From assembly GCA_039819065.1 (NCBI GenBank), contig JBCBSS010000020.1, positions 1 through 64,000 on the forward strand: a DNA stretch of 64,000 nt. Reading direction: 5' to 3'. The stretch is from JBCBSS01 sp039819065 (GTDB lineage: Bacteria > Bacteroidota > Bacteroidia > Cytophagales > Cyclobacteriaceae). The position numbers and the translations under genes are program-made. A model generated the notes under the pieces. The model had not been told where the DNA came from, did not search any database, and saw nothing but the letters and a program-made list of their open reading frames with translations. Positions 16,219-23,435 of the stretch are shown here, one piece after another (within the stretch, counting starts at the first letter, position 1; each line of letters opens with the position of its first letter).

Positions 16219-17919
16219 ATGGAAGATACACAAATGACCATGCGGCAATTGAACAAATACAGTCGTCGCTTGACTCAAGACCCAAGCCAACCGGCTTCAC
16301 AAGCTATGCTGTTCGGTATAGGCCTGACCGAAGAGGACATGAAGAAAGCCCAAGTTGGGGTGGTGAGCACAGGATATGAGGGTAATACTTGCAACATGCA
16401 CCTTAACGGTCTGGCAGAAGAGGCAAAGCAAAGTGTGAATAAGAATGACCTAGTAGGCTTGATTTTCAATACAATCGGTGTTAGCGATGGCATATCCAAT
16501 GGTACTGAGGGTATGCGCTATTCATTGGCATCACGTGATATCATTGCCGATTCTATAGAGGCCGTGGCAGGAGCACATTATTACGATGCGCTGGTAGCAG
16601 TTGTCGGTTGTGATAAGAACATGCCGGGTGCACTCATGGCACTAGGCAGATTGAATAGGCCTTCCCTGGTGCTATATGGGGGTACCATTGCCTCTGGTCG
16701 ATATAAAGGCAAATCGTTGAATATAGTCTCTGCCTTTGAGGCCCTGGGTGAAAGGATAGCCGGTACCATTTCCGAAGAAGACTATAAGTGTGTTATAAAA
16801 AACGCCTGTCCTGGTGCTGGTGCATGTGGCGGTATGTACACCGCCAATACCATGTCATCAGCGATAGAAGCACTAGGCATGTCTCTGCCTTACAGCTCAT
16901 CTAACCCAGCGGTCAGTAAGGAAAAGCGGGAAGAGTGCCAGGCTACCGGAGAAGCTATCAAACTACTACTGCAAGAAGATATCAAGCCCAGAGACATCAT
17001 GACGAGAGAAGCGTTCGAGAATGCGGTCACGCTTATAACTGCTCTCGGAGGTTCAACTAATGCCGTTCTCCATCTAATCGCCATAGCAAAAAGTGTAGGA
17101 GTCAATTTAACGCTTAAGGATTTTCAGGCCATTAGTGATAGAACTCCGGTGATTGCAGACCTAAAACCGAGTGGCCAATACCTTATGGAAGACCTACACC
17201 GAGTTGGAGGTATACCGGCGGTCATGAAATATCTACTGCCCAAAGGGTTTTTGCATGGGGATTGTCTGACCGTGACTGGCAAAAGATTAGCCGAGAACCT
17301 GGACGAAGTACCACCGTTGGAAGATGGTCAGCAAGTGATCTTACCCATAGAACGTCCGGTAAAGAGCACTGGCCATCTGCAAATATTGACAGGAAATCTG
17401 GCGGAAGAAGGCGCCGTGGCCAAAATATCAGGTAAAGAAGGTGAGTTCTTTGAGGGGCCTGCTGTGGTTTTCGATGATGAATTTTCTGCTATAGAGGGCA
17501 TCAAGTCCGGGAAAGTCCAAAAAGGAAATGTGGTGGTTATCCGCTTTGAGGGGCCAAAAGGTGCTCCTGGCATGCCGGAAATGCTGAAGCCAACCTCAGC
17601 TATCATCGGTGCTGGACTAGGCAAAGATGTAGCGCTTATCACCGACGGCCGATTTTCAGGTGGCAGCCATGGTTTTGTGGTGGGTCATATATCTCCTGAG
17701 GCTCAAGCAGGAGGGCTCATCGGGTTATTGCATGATGGGGATGTTGTTCGCATCGATATACGTTCCAACGCTATCTCTGCTCAATTAGATGAAACGGAGA
17801 TTGCCAGAAGAAGAGCAGCGTGGACAGCGCCTGCACTTAAGGCCAAAAGCGGCCTACTGTATAAATACGCCAAAACTGTTTCACCTGCATCTGAAGGGTG
17901 CGTAACCGATCAATTCTAG
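16219..17919 (+). CDS. ilvD: dihydroxy-acid dehydratase
   Basis: This enzyme dehydrates 2,3-dihydroxy-isovalerate and 2,3-dihydroxy-3-methylvalerate to the keto acids, the third common step of valine and isoleucine synthesis. The 566-residue product has the iron-sulfur and active-site motifs of the IlvD/Edd family: GNTCNMHLNG, VVGCDKNMPGALMA and KNACPGAGACGGMYTANTM, plus the C-terminal DGRFSGGSHGFVVGHISPEA. It follows the aminotransferase-like gene by 15 bases and precedes ilvB by 3, indicating tight operon organisation. The ATG at 16219 is preferred over an upstream TTG at 16213. Confidence 0.98.
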   Translation: MEDTQMTMRQLNKYSRRLTQDPSQPASQAMLFGIGLTEEDMKKAQVGVVSTGYEGNTCNMHLNGLAEEAKQSVNKNDLVGLIFNTIGVSDGISNGTEGMRYSLASRDIIADSIEAVAGAHYYDALVAVVGCDKNMPGALMALGRLNRPSLVLYGGTIASGRYKGKSLNIVSAFEALGERIAGTISEEDYKCVIKNACPGAGACGGMYTANTMSSAIEALGMSLPYSSSNPAVSKEKREECQATGEAIKLLLQEDIKPRDIMTREAFENAVTLITALGGSTNAVLHLIAIAKSVGVNLTLKDFQAISDRTPVIADLKPSGQYLMEDLHRVGGIPAVMKYLLPKGFLHGDCLTVTGKRLAENLDEVPPLEDGQQVILPIERPVKSTGHLQILTGNLAEEGAVAKISGKEGEFFEGPAVVFDDEFSAIEGIKSGKVQKGNVVVIRFEGPKGAPGMPEMLKPTSAIIGAGLGKDVALITDGRFSGGSHGFVVGHISPEAQAGGLIGLLHDGDVVRIDIRSNAISAQLDETEIARRRAAWTAPALKAKSGLLYKYAKTVSPASEGCVTDQF

Positions 17920-17922
17920 ACC

Positions 17923-19674
17923 ATGAGATTCCAAAATTCAGCGGATACCGCTTCGCAGGCTAGCAGGCCGTTATCCAACAGTTTTGACAACACGATAAAG
18001 GGAAGTGAGGCCATTATCAAAAGCCTGATCCATGAAGGTGTAGATACATTGTTCGGCTATCCGGGTGGTGCCATTATGCCATTCTATGATTCACTTTATC
18101 ATTATGATCGGAAACTTCGGCACGTGCTCGCAAGACACGAGCAAGGTGCTATTCATGCAGCACAAGGATACGCCCGAGCTTCCGGTAAAGTAGGTGTGGT
18201 TGTCGCTACTTCCGGACCAGGAGCCACCAATCTCATTACCGGCATAGCCGATGCAATGATCGATTCTACCCCCTTGGTATGTATCACAGGCCAGGTTCCG
18301 GCCGCTCTATTGGGTTCCGATGCCTTCCAGGAAACAGATGTAGTCGGGATATCCATGCCTGTTACCAAATGGAATCATCAAGTAACGCGCGCAGAAGACA
18401 TACCTGAAGCCATTGCCAAAGCATTTTTTATTGCTAACGCAGGAAGGCCTGGCCCAGTGTTATTAGATATCACCAAAAACGCACAAATCGAGCAAGCACC
18501 CTTTCGCTACAAAAAATGCTCCGGACTTCGTAGCTATAAATATGAAACTGAACTTGATAACGATCTCCTAAAAAAAGCAGCAGATATGATCAATGCTGCC
18601 AAGCGACCCTATGTCGTTTTCGGCCAGGGCGTAATGTTGGGTAATGCTGAAAGTGAACTAAAGGCATTTGTAGAAAAAGCTGGCATCCCTGCCGCCTGGA
18701 CATTATTGGGGCTTTCAGCCTTACCATCGGATCATCCTTTGAATGTAGGCATGTTGGGCATGCATGGCAATTATGCTCCCAACATGCTGACCAATGAGTG
18801 TGATGTGCTTATTGCTGTTGGGATGCGCTTTGATGACCGCGTAACCGGCGACCTCAACAAATACGCCAAGCAAGCTAAGGTGATCCATTTGGAAATCGAC
18901 CCTTCAGAAATCGATAAAAATGTGAAGGCAGATGTCCCTCTTGTAGGTGATGCCAAAGCATCTCTAAGGGATTTAATGGAATTGGTTGCTCCCAAAACAC
19001 ATCCTGAATGGCTGCAGCGATTCAAAGAGTTGGACAAGGCAGAATGGGACAAAGTCATCGAATCAGAAATGAGACCCGGCAAACCCAGTATGACTATGAC
19101 AGAGGTAGTTCACCAGATCAATGAAGCCTCAAACCATGATGCCATAGTAGTTAGTGATGTGGGTCAGCACCAAATGATAGCCTGCCGCTATAGCAGGTTT
19201 AAGAGGTCACGAAGCCATATTACTTCAGGCGGTTTGGGAACAATGGGCTTTTGCTTGCCGGCAGCCTTAGGGGCTAAGCTGGCTACTCCTGAAAGGACTG
19301 TAGTCGCAGTAGTCGGTGATGGTGGCTTTCAAATGACTATCCAGGAGCTGGGGACAATTTTTCAGACAGGTGCCGCAGTGAAGATAGTGGTGCTCAACAA
19401 CCAATTTCTGGGTATGGTAAGACAATGGCAGGAGCTTTTCTTCGATAAGCGCTATGCTCAAACTGAAATGCTCAATCCGGATTTCATCAAGGTGGCTGAA
19501 GGTTTCGGTATCGCTGGAGAGCGCGTTGAAAAACGCGAAGATTTGTCTTCTGCTATTGATAGAATGATATCTCATGAGGGCGCTTTCTTATTGGAGGTGG
19601 TAGTGGAGAAAGAGGGTAATGTTTTCCCTATGATCCCAAGCGGTGCAGGCGTCAATGAGATAAGACTAGAGTAA
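17923..19674 (+). CDS. ilvB: acetolactate synthase, large (catalytic) subunit
   Basis: The 583-residue ThDP enzyme condenses pyruvate with pyruvate or 2-oxobutyrate. Visible features are the N-terminal GVDTLFGYPGGAIMPFYD, the ThDP-activating Glu in ARHEQGAIHAAQGYARASG, a central FAD-type domain and the ThDP/Mg motif starting VVGDGGFQMT and ending near VVLNNQ. An N-terminal tail of about 25 polar residues precedes the fold. It is followed after 36 bases by the regulatory subunit gene. Together with IlvN it should form the valine-sensitive holoenzyme. Confidence 0.98.
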   Translation: MRFQNSADTASQASRPLSNSFDNTIKGSEAIIKSLIHEGVDTLFGYPGGAIMPFYDSLYHYDRKLRHVLARHEQGAIHAAQGYARASGKVGVVVATSGPGATNLITGIADAMIDSTPLVCITGQVPAALLGSDAFQETDVVGISMPVTKWNHQVTRAEDIPEAIAKAFFIANAGRPGPVLLDITKNAQIEQAPFRYKKCSGLRSYKYETELDNDLLKKAADMINAAKRPYVVFGQGVMLGNAESELKAFVEKAGIPAAWTLLGLSALPSDHPLNVGMLGMHGNYAPNMLTNECDVLIAVGMRFDDRVTGDLNKYAKQAKVIHLEIDPSEIDKNVKADVPLVGDAKASLRDLMELVAPKTHPEWLQRFKELDKAEWDKVIESEMRPGKPSMTMTEVVHQINEASNHDAIVVSDVGQHQMIACRYSRFKRSRSHITSGGLGTMGFCLPAALGAKLATPERTVVAVVGDGGFQMTIQELGTIFQTGAAVKIVVLNNQFLGMVRQWQELFFDKRYAQTEMLNPDFIKVAEGFGIAGERVEKREDLSSAIDRMISHEGAFLLEVVVEKEGNVFPMIPSGAGVNEIRLE

Positions 19675-19710
19675 GCTTAAAAAGTATTTTAATAAATCCA
19701 CAAATCAAGC

Positions 19711-20244
19711 ATGAAAAAGAAGTACACCATTTCAGTCTTTACTGAAAACAAGATCGGGCTACTGCATCGGATCACCACTGTTTTCACGCGACGGCATATC
19801 AATATCGAAAGCCTGACGGTCTCGGAATCAGAGGAAAAGGGAGTTCATCGATACATCATTGTGATCGAAGAAAGCCGGGATAAAATAGAGAAGGTGGTCA
19901 AGCAAATCGAAAAGCAGGTGGAAGTGCTCAAGGCATTCTATCATACGGATCAAGAGACGGTCTTCCAGGAGATTGCATTGTACAAGGTGCATATTAATAC
20001 CATTCACAATGGTACATCATTGGAAGAAATCATTCGCCGCAATTATGCCAGAATTCTGGCAGTAGAAAGTGATTTCATGATCATTGAAAAGACGGGGCAT
20101 GAGTCAGAAACGCTTGACTTGTTGGAAAAGCTACGCCCTTTTGGTTTACTAGAATTTGTCAGGTCAGGCCGGATATCCATCACCAAACCAATGAAGCAGT
20201 TTTCTGAATACCTGAAGGAAATGGAAAATGCGGTGGCTTTATGA
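19711..20244 (+). CDS. ilvN: acetolactate synthase, small (regulatory) subunit
   Basis: The 177-residue product starts with an ACT domain (KKYTISVFTENKIGLLHRITTVFTRRHINIESLTVS) that binds valine for feedback inhibition. The C-terminal domain (YKVHINTIHNG, ILAVESDFMIIEKTGHESETLDLLEKLRPFG) matches the IlvH/IlvN family. The length is typical of the longer form (about 160-180). It lies between ilvB and ilvC. The C-terminal tail (ISITKPMKQFSEYLKEM) has the family's usual ending. The symbol ilvH would be equally valid. Confidence 0.96.
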   Translation: MKKKYTISVFTENKIGLLHRITTVFTRRHINIESLTVSESEEKGVHRYIIVIEESRDKIEKVVKQIEKQVEVLKAFYHTDQETVFQEIALYKVHINTIHNGTSLEEIIRRNYARILAVESDFMIIEKTGHESETLDLLEKLRPFGLLEFVRSGRISITKPMKQFSEYLKEMENAVAL

Positions 20245-20361
20245 TGATATATAAAATGTCTTTGATACAGCACGCGTTACAAACGCGCGCTAGCGCAAGC
20301 TAATACAACCAATACATACTTAACAAAACACATTGAATTACAACTAAAAGATGAAATAAAC

Positions 20362-21435
20362 ATGGCAACTTTAAATTTTGGAGGAATAGAAGAACAGGTG
20401 GTTACTCGAGATGAGTTTCCGTTAACCAAGGCACAAGAAACACTTAGGAATGAAACTATCGCTGTCATTGGCTACGGCGTGCAGGGCCCTGGGCAATCAC
20501 TTAACCTTAAGGATAATGGTTTCAACGTTATCGTCGGGCAAAGAAGAAATTCCCGCTCTTGGGATAGGGCAGTCGCTGATGGCTGGCAACCGGGTGTTGA
20601 TCTTTTTGACATCGACGAGGCATGTGACAGGGCCACCATTATCCAATACTTATTATCCGATGCTGGGCAAATAGAACAATGGCCCACTATTCAAAAGCGT
20701 CTCAGCCCAGGTAAAGCTCTTTACTTCAGCCACGGTTTTGGTATCACTTTTCATGAGAAGACAGGTATTGTGCCACCGGAAAATGTGGATGTAATATTAG
20801 TAGCTCCAAAGGGGTCTGGCACTTCTTTGAGAAGACTCTTCCTGCAAGGCAAAGGCCTCAATTCCAGCTATGCCATTTATCAAGATGCTACTGGTCGTGC
20901 CGAGGAACGCGTCATTGCTTTGGGCATCGGTGTAGGTTCAGGATATCTTTTTAAGACCGATTTCAAGAAGGAAGTCTACTCTGATCTAACAGGTGAGCGT
21001 GGCGTTCTGATGGGAGCCATTGCCGGTATTTTCGAAGCTCAGTACAATACGCTTAGGCGGTACGGCCACTCCCCTTCTGAGGCATTTAACGAAACGGTAG
21101 AAGAATTGACCCAAAGCCTGATGCCGTTGGTGGCTGAAAACGGTATGGACTGGATGTATGCTAACTGTTCCGTTACCGCTCAACGTGGTGCGTTAGATTG
21201 GCGTCATAAGTTTCGGGAAGCCACGGCTCCGGTTTTTGACGAGCTCTATAGAAATGTAGCTTCAGGTAAAGAGGCGGAGCGTGTGATTGAGCAGGGGAAA
21301 CGTTCTGATTATCGAGAAAAACTGGAAGAGGAATTAGAAGAAATAAGATCTTCTGAACTCTGGCAAGCAGGGGCTACGGTAAGAAAGCTACGTCCGGAGA
21401 ATAGTGAAGTGGAAGCTGTTTTAGAAAAGCACTGA
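20362..21435 (+). CDS. ilvC: ketol-acid reductoisomerase
   Basis: This enzyme isomerises and reduces acetolactate or acetohydroxybutyrate with NADPH and Mg2+. The 357-residue product has an N-terminal Rossmann motif (IAVIGYGVQGPGQSLNLKDNG) followed by the basic QRRNSRSW segment that fits NADPH specificity. The helical domain carries the acidic metal ligands (SDLTGERGVLMGAIAGIFEAQY). 'GPGQ' in place of 'GHAQ/GSQ' is characteristic of the Bacteroidota-type enzyme. It lies 117 bases after ilvN with no terminator between them, so it is probably the last gene of the attenuated operon. Confidence 0.97.
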   Translation: MATLNFGGIEEQVVTRDEFPLTKAQETLRNETIAVIGYGVQGPGQSLNLKDNGFNVIVGQRRNSRSWDRAVADGWQPGVDLFDIDEACDRATIIQYLLSDAGQIEQWPTIQKRLSPGKALYFSHGFGITFHEKTGIVPPENVDVILVAPKGSGTSLRRLFLQGKGLNSSYAIYQDATGRAEERVIALGIGVGSGYLFKTDFKKEVYSDLTGERGVLMGAIAGIFEAQYNTLRRYGHSPSEAFNETVEELTQSLMPLVAENGMDWMYANCSVTAQRGALDWRHKFREATAPVFDELYRNVASGKEAERVIEQGKRSDYREKLEEELEEIRSSELWQAGATVRKLRPENSEVEAVLEKH

Positions 21436-21553
21436 CTCGAATGAAGCCAAGTCTGAAATTATAAACCTGGAAAACCTAAGGAACTGTCTCTTTAGCTGCC
21501 GTTTGTGAGGACGCAAAAGGCCAAGCTGGTGCTCGGTGTGTTATAGTCTCTTG

Positions 21554-21626
21554 TCTTACCCACCCCTGCCCCTCCCTAATTTTAGGGAGGGGAGAAGTCT
21601 GACAAGTCAGACTTGGGGAGGGTAAG
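21554..21626. repeat. composite palindromic intergenic repeat
   Basis: Three nested or adjacent inverted repeats occur here. CCCCTCCCTAA (21569-21579) pairs with TTAGGGAGGGG (21582-21592). AAGTCTGAC (21595-21603) pairs with GTCAGACTT (21606-21614). An outer CTTACCC near 21555 pairs with GGGTAAG ending at 21626. The whole unit could fold as a cruciform or RNA clover. It looks like a REP/MITE-type dispersed element located after ilvC and may also act as its terminator. No coding capacity is evident. Confidence 0.6.
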
Positions 21627-21728
21627 GATCACATAACTCGAATTACTTTGGGTATCATAGGTAATCAGTGAGCAATTCAGTAAGTAATCTTATGCGCATT
21701 GGATCCATAATTAGTTGAGTCTTTCGCT

Positions 21729-21776
21729 GTCGTTTGTGTCTACCTGGATAGGCCAAGGCATATCCTCACAAACGAC
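21729..21776. repeat. second palindromic intergenic repeat
   Basis: GTCGTTTGTG (21729-21738) pairs perfectly with CACAAACGAC (21767-21776). A related but diverged direct copy begins about 235 bases upstream (GCCGTTTGTGAGGA ... AGGCCAAG, near 21497-21525). A repeat family is the likeliest reading. Confidence 0.5.
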
Positions 21777-21873
21777 TAAGTTGGGCAAATCCCTACGTGT
21801 CACACGCACGGAGGCTAGAAGTCTATTTCAAGCGGTTTTCGAGGGTATTACATCAAAATTACGTTTGGTTTGG

Positions 21874-21955
21874 ACAGGGGTTGTAAAGATTGATTAGTAA
21901 AAGCAACCCCTGTATCTATTGCATACTATCTAGGCTAAGGTTTTGGAGCCTTTTT
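21874..21955 (+). promoter_or_regulatory. two hairpins ahead of ilvA, possible attenuator
   Basis: A 10-bp stem ACAGGGGTTG/CAACCCCTGT (21874-21883, 21904-21913) is followed by GGCT-10 nt-AGCC and TTTTT (21933-21955). The latter ends 17 bases before the ilvA ATG. The second element resembles a weak intrinsic terminator. I found no convincing leader peptide; only an 8-codon frame at 21691 with three Ile. The role is uncertain. Confidence 0.35.
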
Positions 21956-21972
21956 CAAAAGGAATTATCATA

Positions 21973-23235
21973 ATGGAAACGCTTACAACATACTTCCCTG
22001 ATCTCAAAAAGGTGGAAGAAGCTCGGCAGCGAATTAGTGATGTTGCTGTACATACGCCACTTACGTTCAACATGAATCTGAGCGAATTGTACGGTGCCAA
22101 CATCATGCTCAAACGAGAAGATACGCAGGTGGTAAGGTCTTACAAAATCCGCGGAGCCTATAACAAGATGTCATTGCTTGCACAAAATGGCGCTAATGGT
22201 CACGTGGTATGTGCAAGTGCTGGTAATCATGCTCAAGGTGTAGCGTTATCTTGTAGAAAGCTTGGTATGAAAGGCACGATTTTCATGCCTTCGCCTACCC
22301 CTCAACAGAAAGTAGATCAGGTTAATATGTTCGGCCGGGACATGGTTGAAGTTATTTTGACTGGAGATACTTTTGATGACACCTATGAGCGTGCTATGGC
22401 ACATTGTACCCAGACATCGGGGCATTTCATACATCCTTTTGATGATGAAAGAATTATTGAAGGACAGGCGACCGTCGGTTTGGAGATTATTGAGGACAGT
22501 ACACAACCAATAGACTATTTACTGGTACCTGTTGGGGGTGGTGGTTTGGCTGCTGGCGTGTCTTCCGTATTCAAAACACTAAGTCATAATACTAAGGTCA
22601 TTGGGGTAGAACCGGCTGGAGCGGCTGCACTCTACCATTCTCTACAAAATGGCTACAATACTGCATTGGACACGATTGACAAGTTTGTTGACGGTGCCGC
22701 AGTGAAAAGAATGGGAGATAAGACTTTTTCTATATGCCAGGAAAACCTTGACCGGGTTTTAAAGGTGCCTGAAGGCCAGGTTTGTTCTACTATCATTTCA
22801 TTGTATAACAAGGATGCTATTGTGGTTGAACCAGCGGGTGCACTCACGGTAGCTGCCCTTGACGCTATCAAGGAAGAAATCAAAGGTAAAAATGTGGTGT
22901 GTGTACTCTCGGGGAGTAACAATGACATCACGCGAACTGAAGAAATCAGAGAAAGGTCTCTTCTTCATGAAGGTTTGAAGCATTACTTCGTAGTTAGGTT
23001 TCCTCAAAGGGCTGGGGCTTTGAAAGAGTTCGTGGCTGAGGTACTTGGGCCTCACGATGATATTGTACACTTTGAATATTCTAAAAAAACCAGCAGGGAG
23101 AAGGGCCCGGCAGTGATTGGCATTGAATTAAAAAACCAAAATGATCTAGAGCCATTAATGGACAGAATGAAACGGAAAAAATTTTTCAGCGAGTACTTAA
23201 ATGAAAATCATGACCTTTTCTTATATCTTATCTGA
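21973..23235 (+). CDS. ilvA: threonine dehydratase (biosynthetic)
   Basis: This PLP enzyme deaminates threonine to 2-oxobutyrate, the first step to isoleucine, linking the thr and ilv genes on either side. The 420-residue product carries the PLP lysine in VVRSYKIRGAYNKM, the phosphate-binding VPVGGGGLAAG and the ASAGNHAQGVA motif. A single C-terminal ACT-like domain (HYFVVRFPQRAGALKEFVAEVLG) makes it the short form, like B. subtilis IlvA. Feedback control by isoleucine is expected but not deducible here. I chose ATG 21973 over the upstream TTG 21943, which falls inside a terminator-like hairpin. Confidence 0.95.
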   Translation: METLTTYFPDLKKVEEARQRISDVAVHTPLTFNMNLSELYGANIMLKREDTQVVRSYKIRGAYNKMSLLAQNGANGHVVCASAGNHAQGVALSCRKLGMKGTIFMPSPTPQQKVDQVNMFGRDMVEVILTGDTFDDTYERAMAHCTQTSGHFIHPFDDERIIEGQATVGLEIIEDSTQPIDYLLVPVGGGGLAAGVSSVFKTLSHNTKVIGVEPAGAAALYHSLQNGYNTALDTIDKFVDGAAVKRMGDKTFSICQENLDRVLKVPEGQVCSTIISLYNKDAIVVEPAGALTVAALDAIKEEIKGKNVVCVLSGSNNDITRTEEIRERSLLHEGLKHYFVVRFPQRAGALKEFVAEVLGPHDDIVHFEYSKKTSREKGPAVIGIELKNQNDLEPLMDRMKRKKFFSEYLNENHDLFLYLI

Positions 23236-23280
23236 AATAATGTCTAATTTTAATTTATGCAGAAAGCAAAGGACATACGT

Positions 23281-23364
23281 ATGACGACTTCTATCTTCAG
23301 GGGTATCTCCTTTTCACCACTTTCTACCTGCACCACGACTACACCCACCACCACAACCCCTTAG
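23281..23364 (+). CDS. thrL: threonine operon leader peptide (27 aa)
   Basis: This 27-codon frame (ATG 23281, TAG 23362-23364) encodes MTTSIFRGISFSPL and then STCTTTTPTTTTP. Ten of 27 residues are Thr and two are Ile, and eight of the last ten codons before the stop are Thr. It lies 72 bases before the thrA start. By analogy with the enterobacterial thr leader it would sense charged tRNA-Thr (and tRNA-Ile). Around the stop, ACCCC-TTAG-GGGGT (23356-23369) forms a hairpin. GGGTC (23366-23370) can alternatively pair with GACCC (23390-23394), which also takes part in CGGGT-ATG-ACCCG (23383-23395). A classical U-tailed terminator is not obvious, so the downstream mechanism is open. Confidence 0.75.
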   Translation: MTTSIFRGISFSPLSTCTTTTPTTTTP

Positions 23365-23435
23365 GGGGTCTATGAATTTTTGCGGGTATGACCCGATCAG
23401 CACGTTTTCCAGTTTTTATTCTAAATCAACTCCTA

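Noticed and set aside
20255..20302. 15-codon frame ahead of ilvC considered as another leader peptide
   Set aside because: It has few branched-chain codons, and no terminator hairpin follows it.
21691..21717. 8-codon frame with three Ile upstream of ilvA considered as a leader peptide
   Set aside because: It is too short and lies more than 200 bases from the terminator-like stem, with repeats in between.
23388..23435. Upstream extension of thrA adding 16 residues
   Set aside because: The extension begins inside the leader/hairpin region and is unrelated to aspartokinases, whose N-terminus (MKVLKFGG) starts at 23436.
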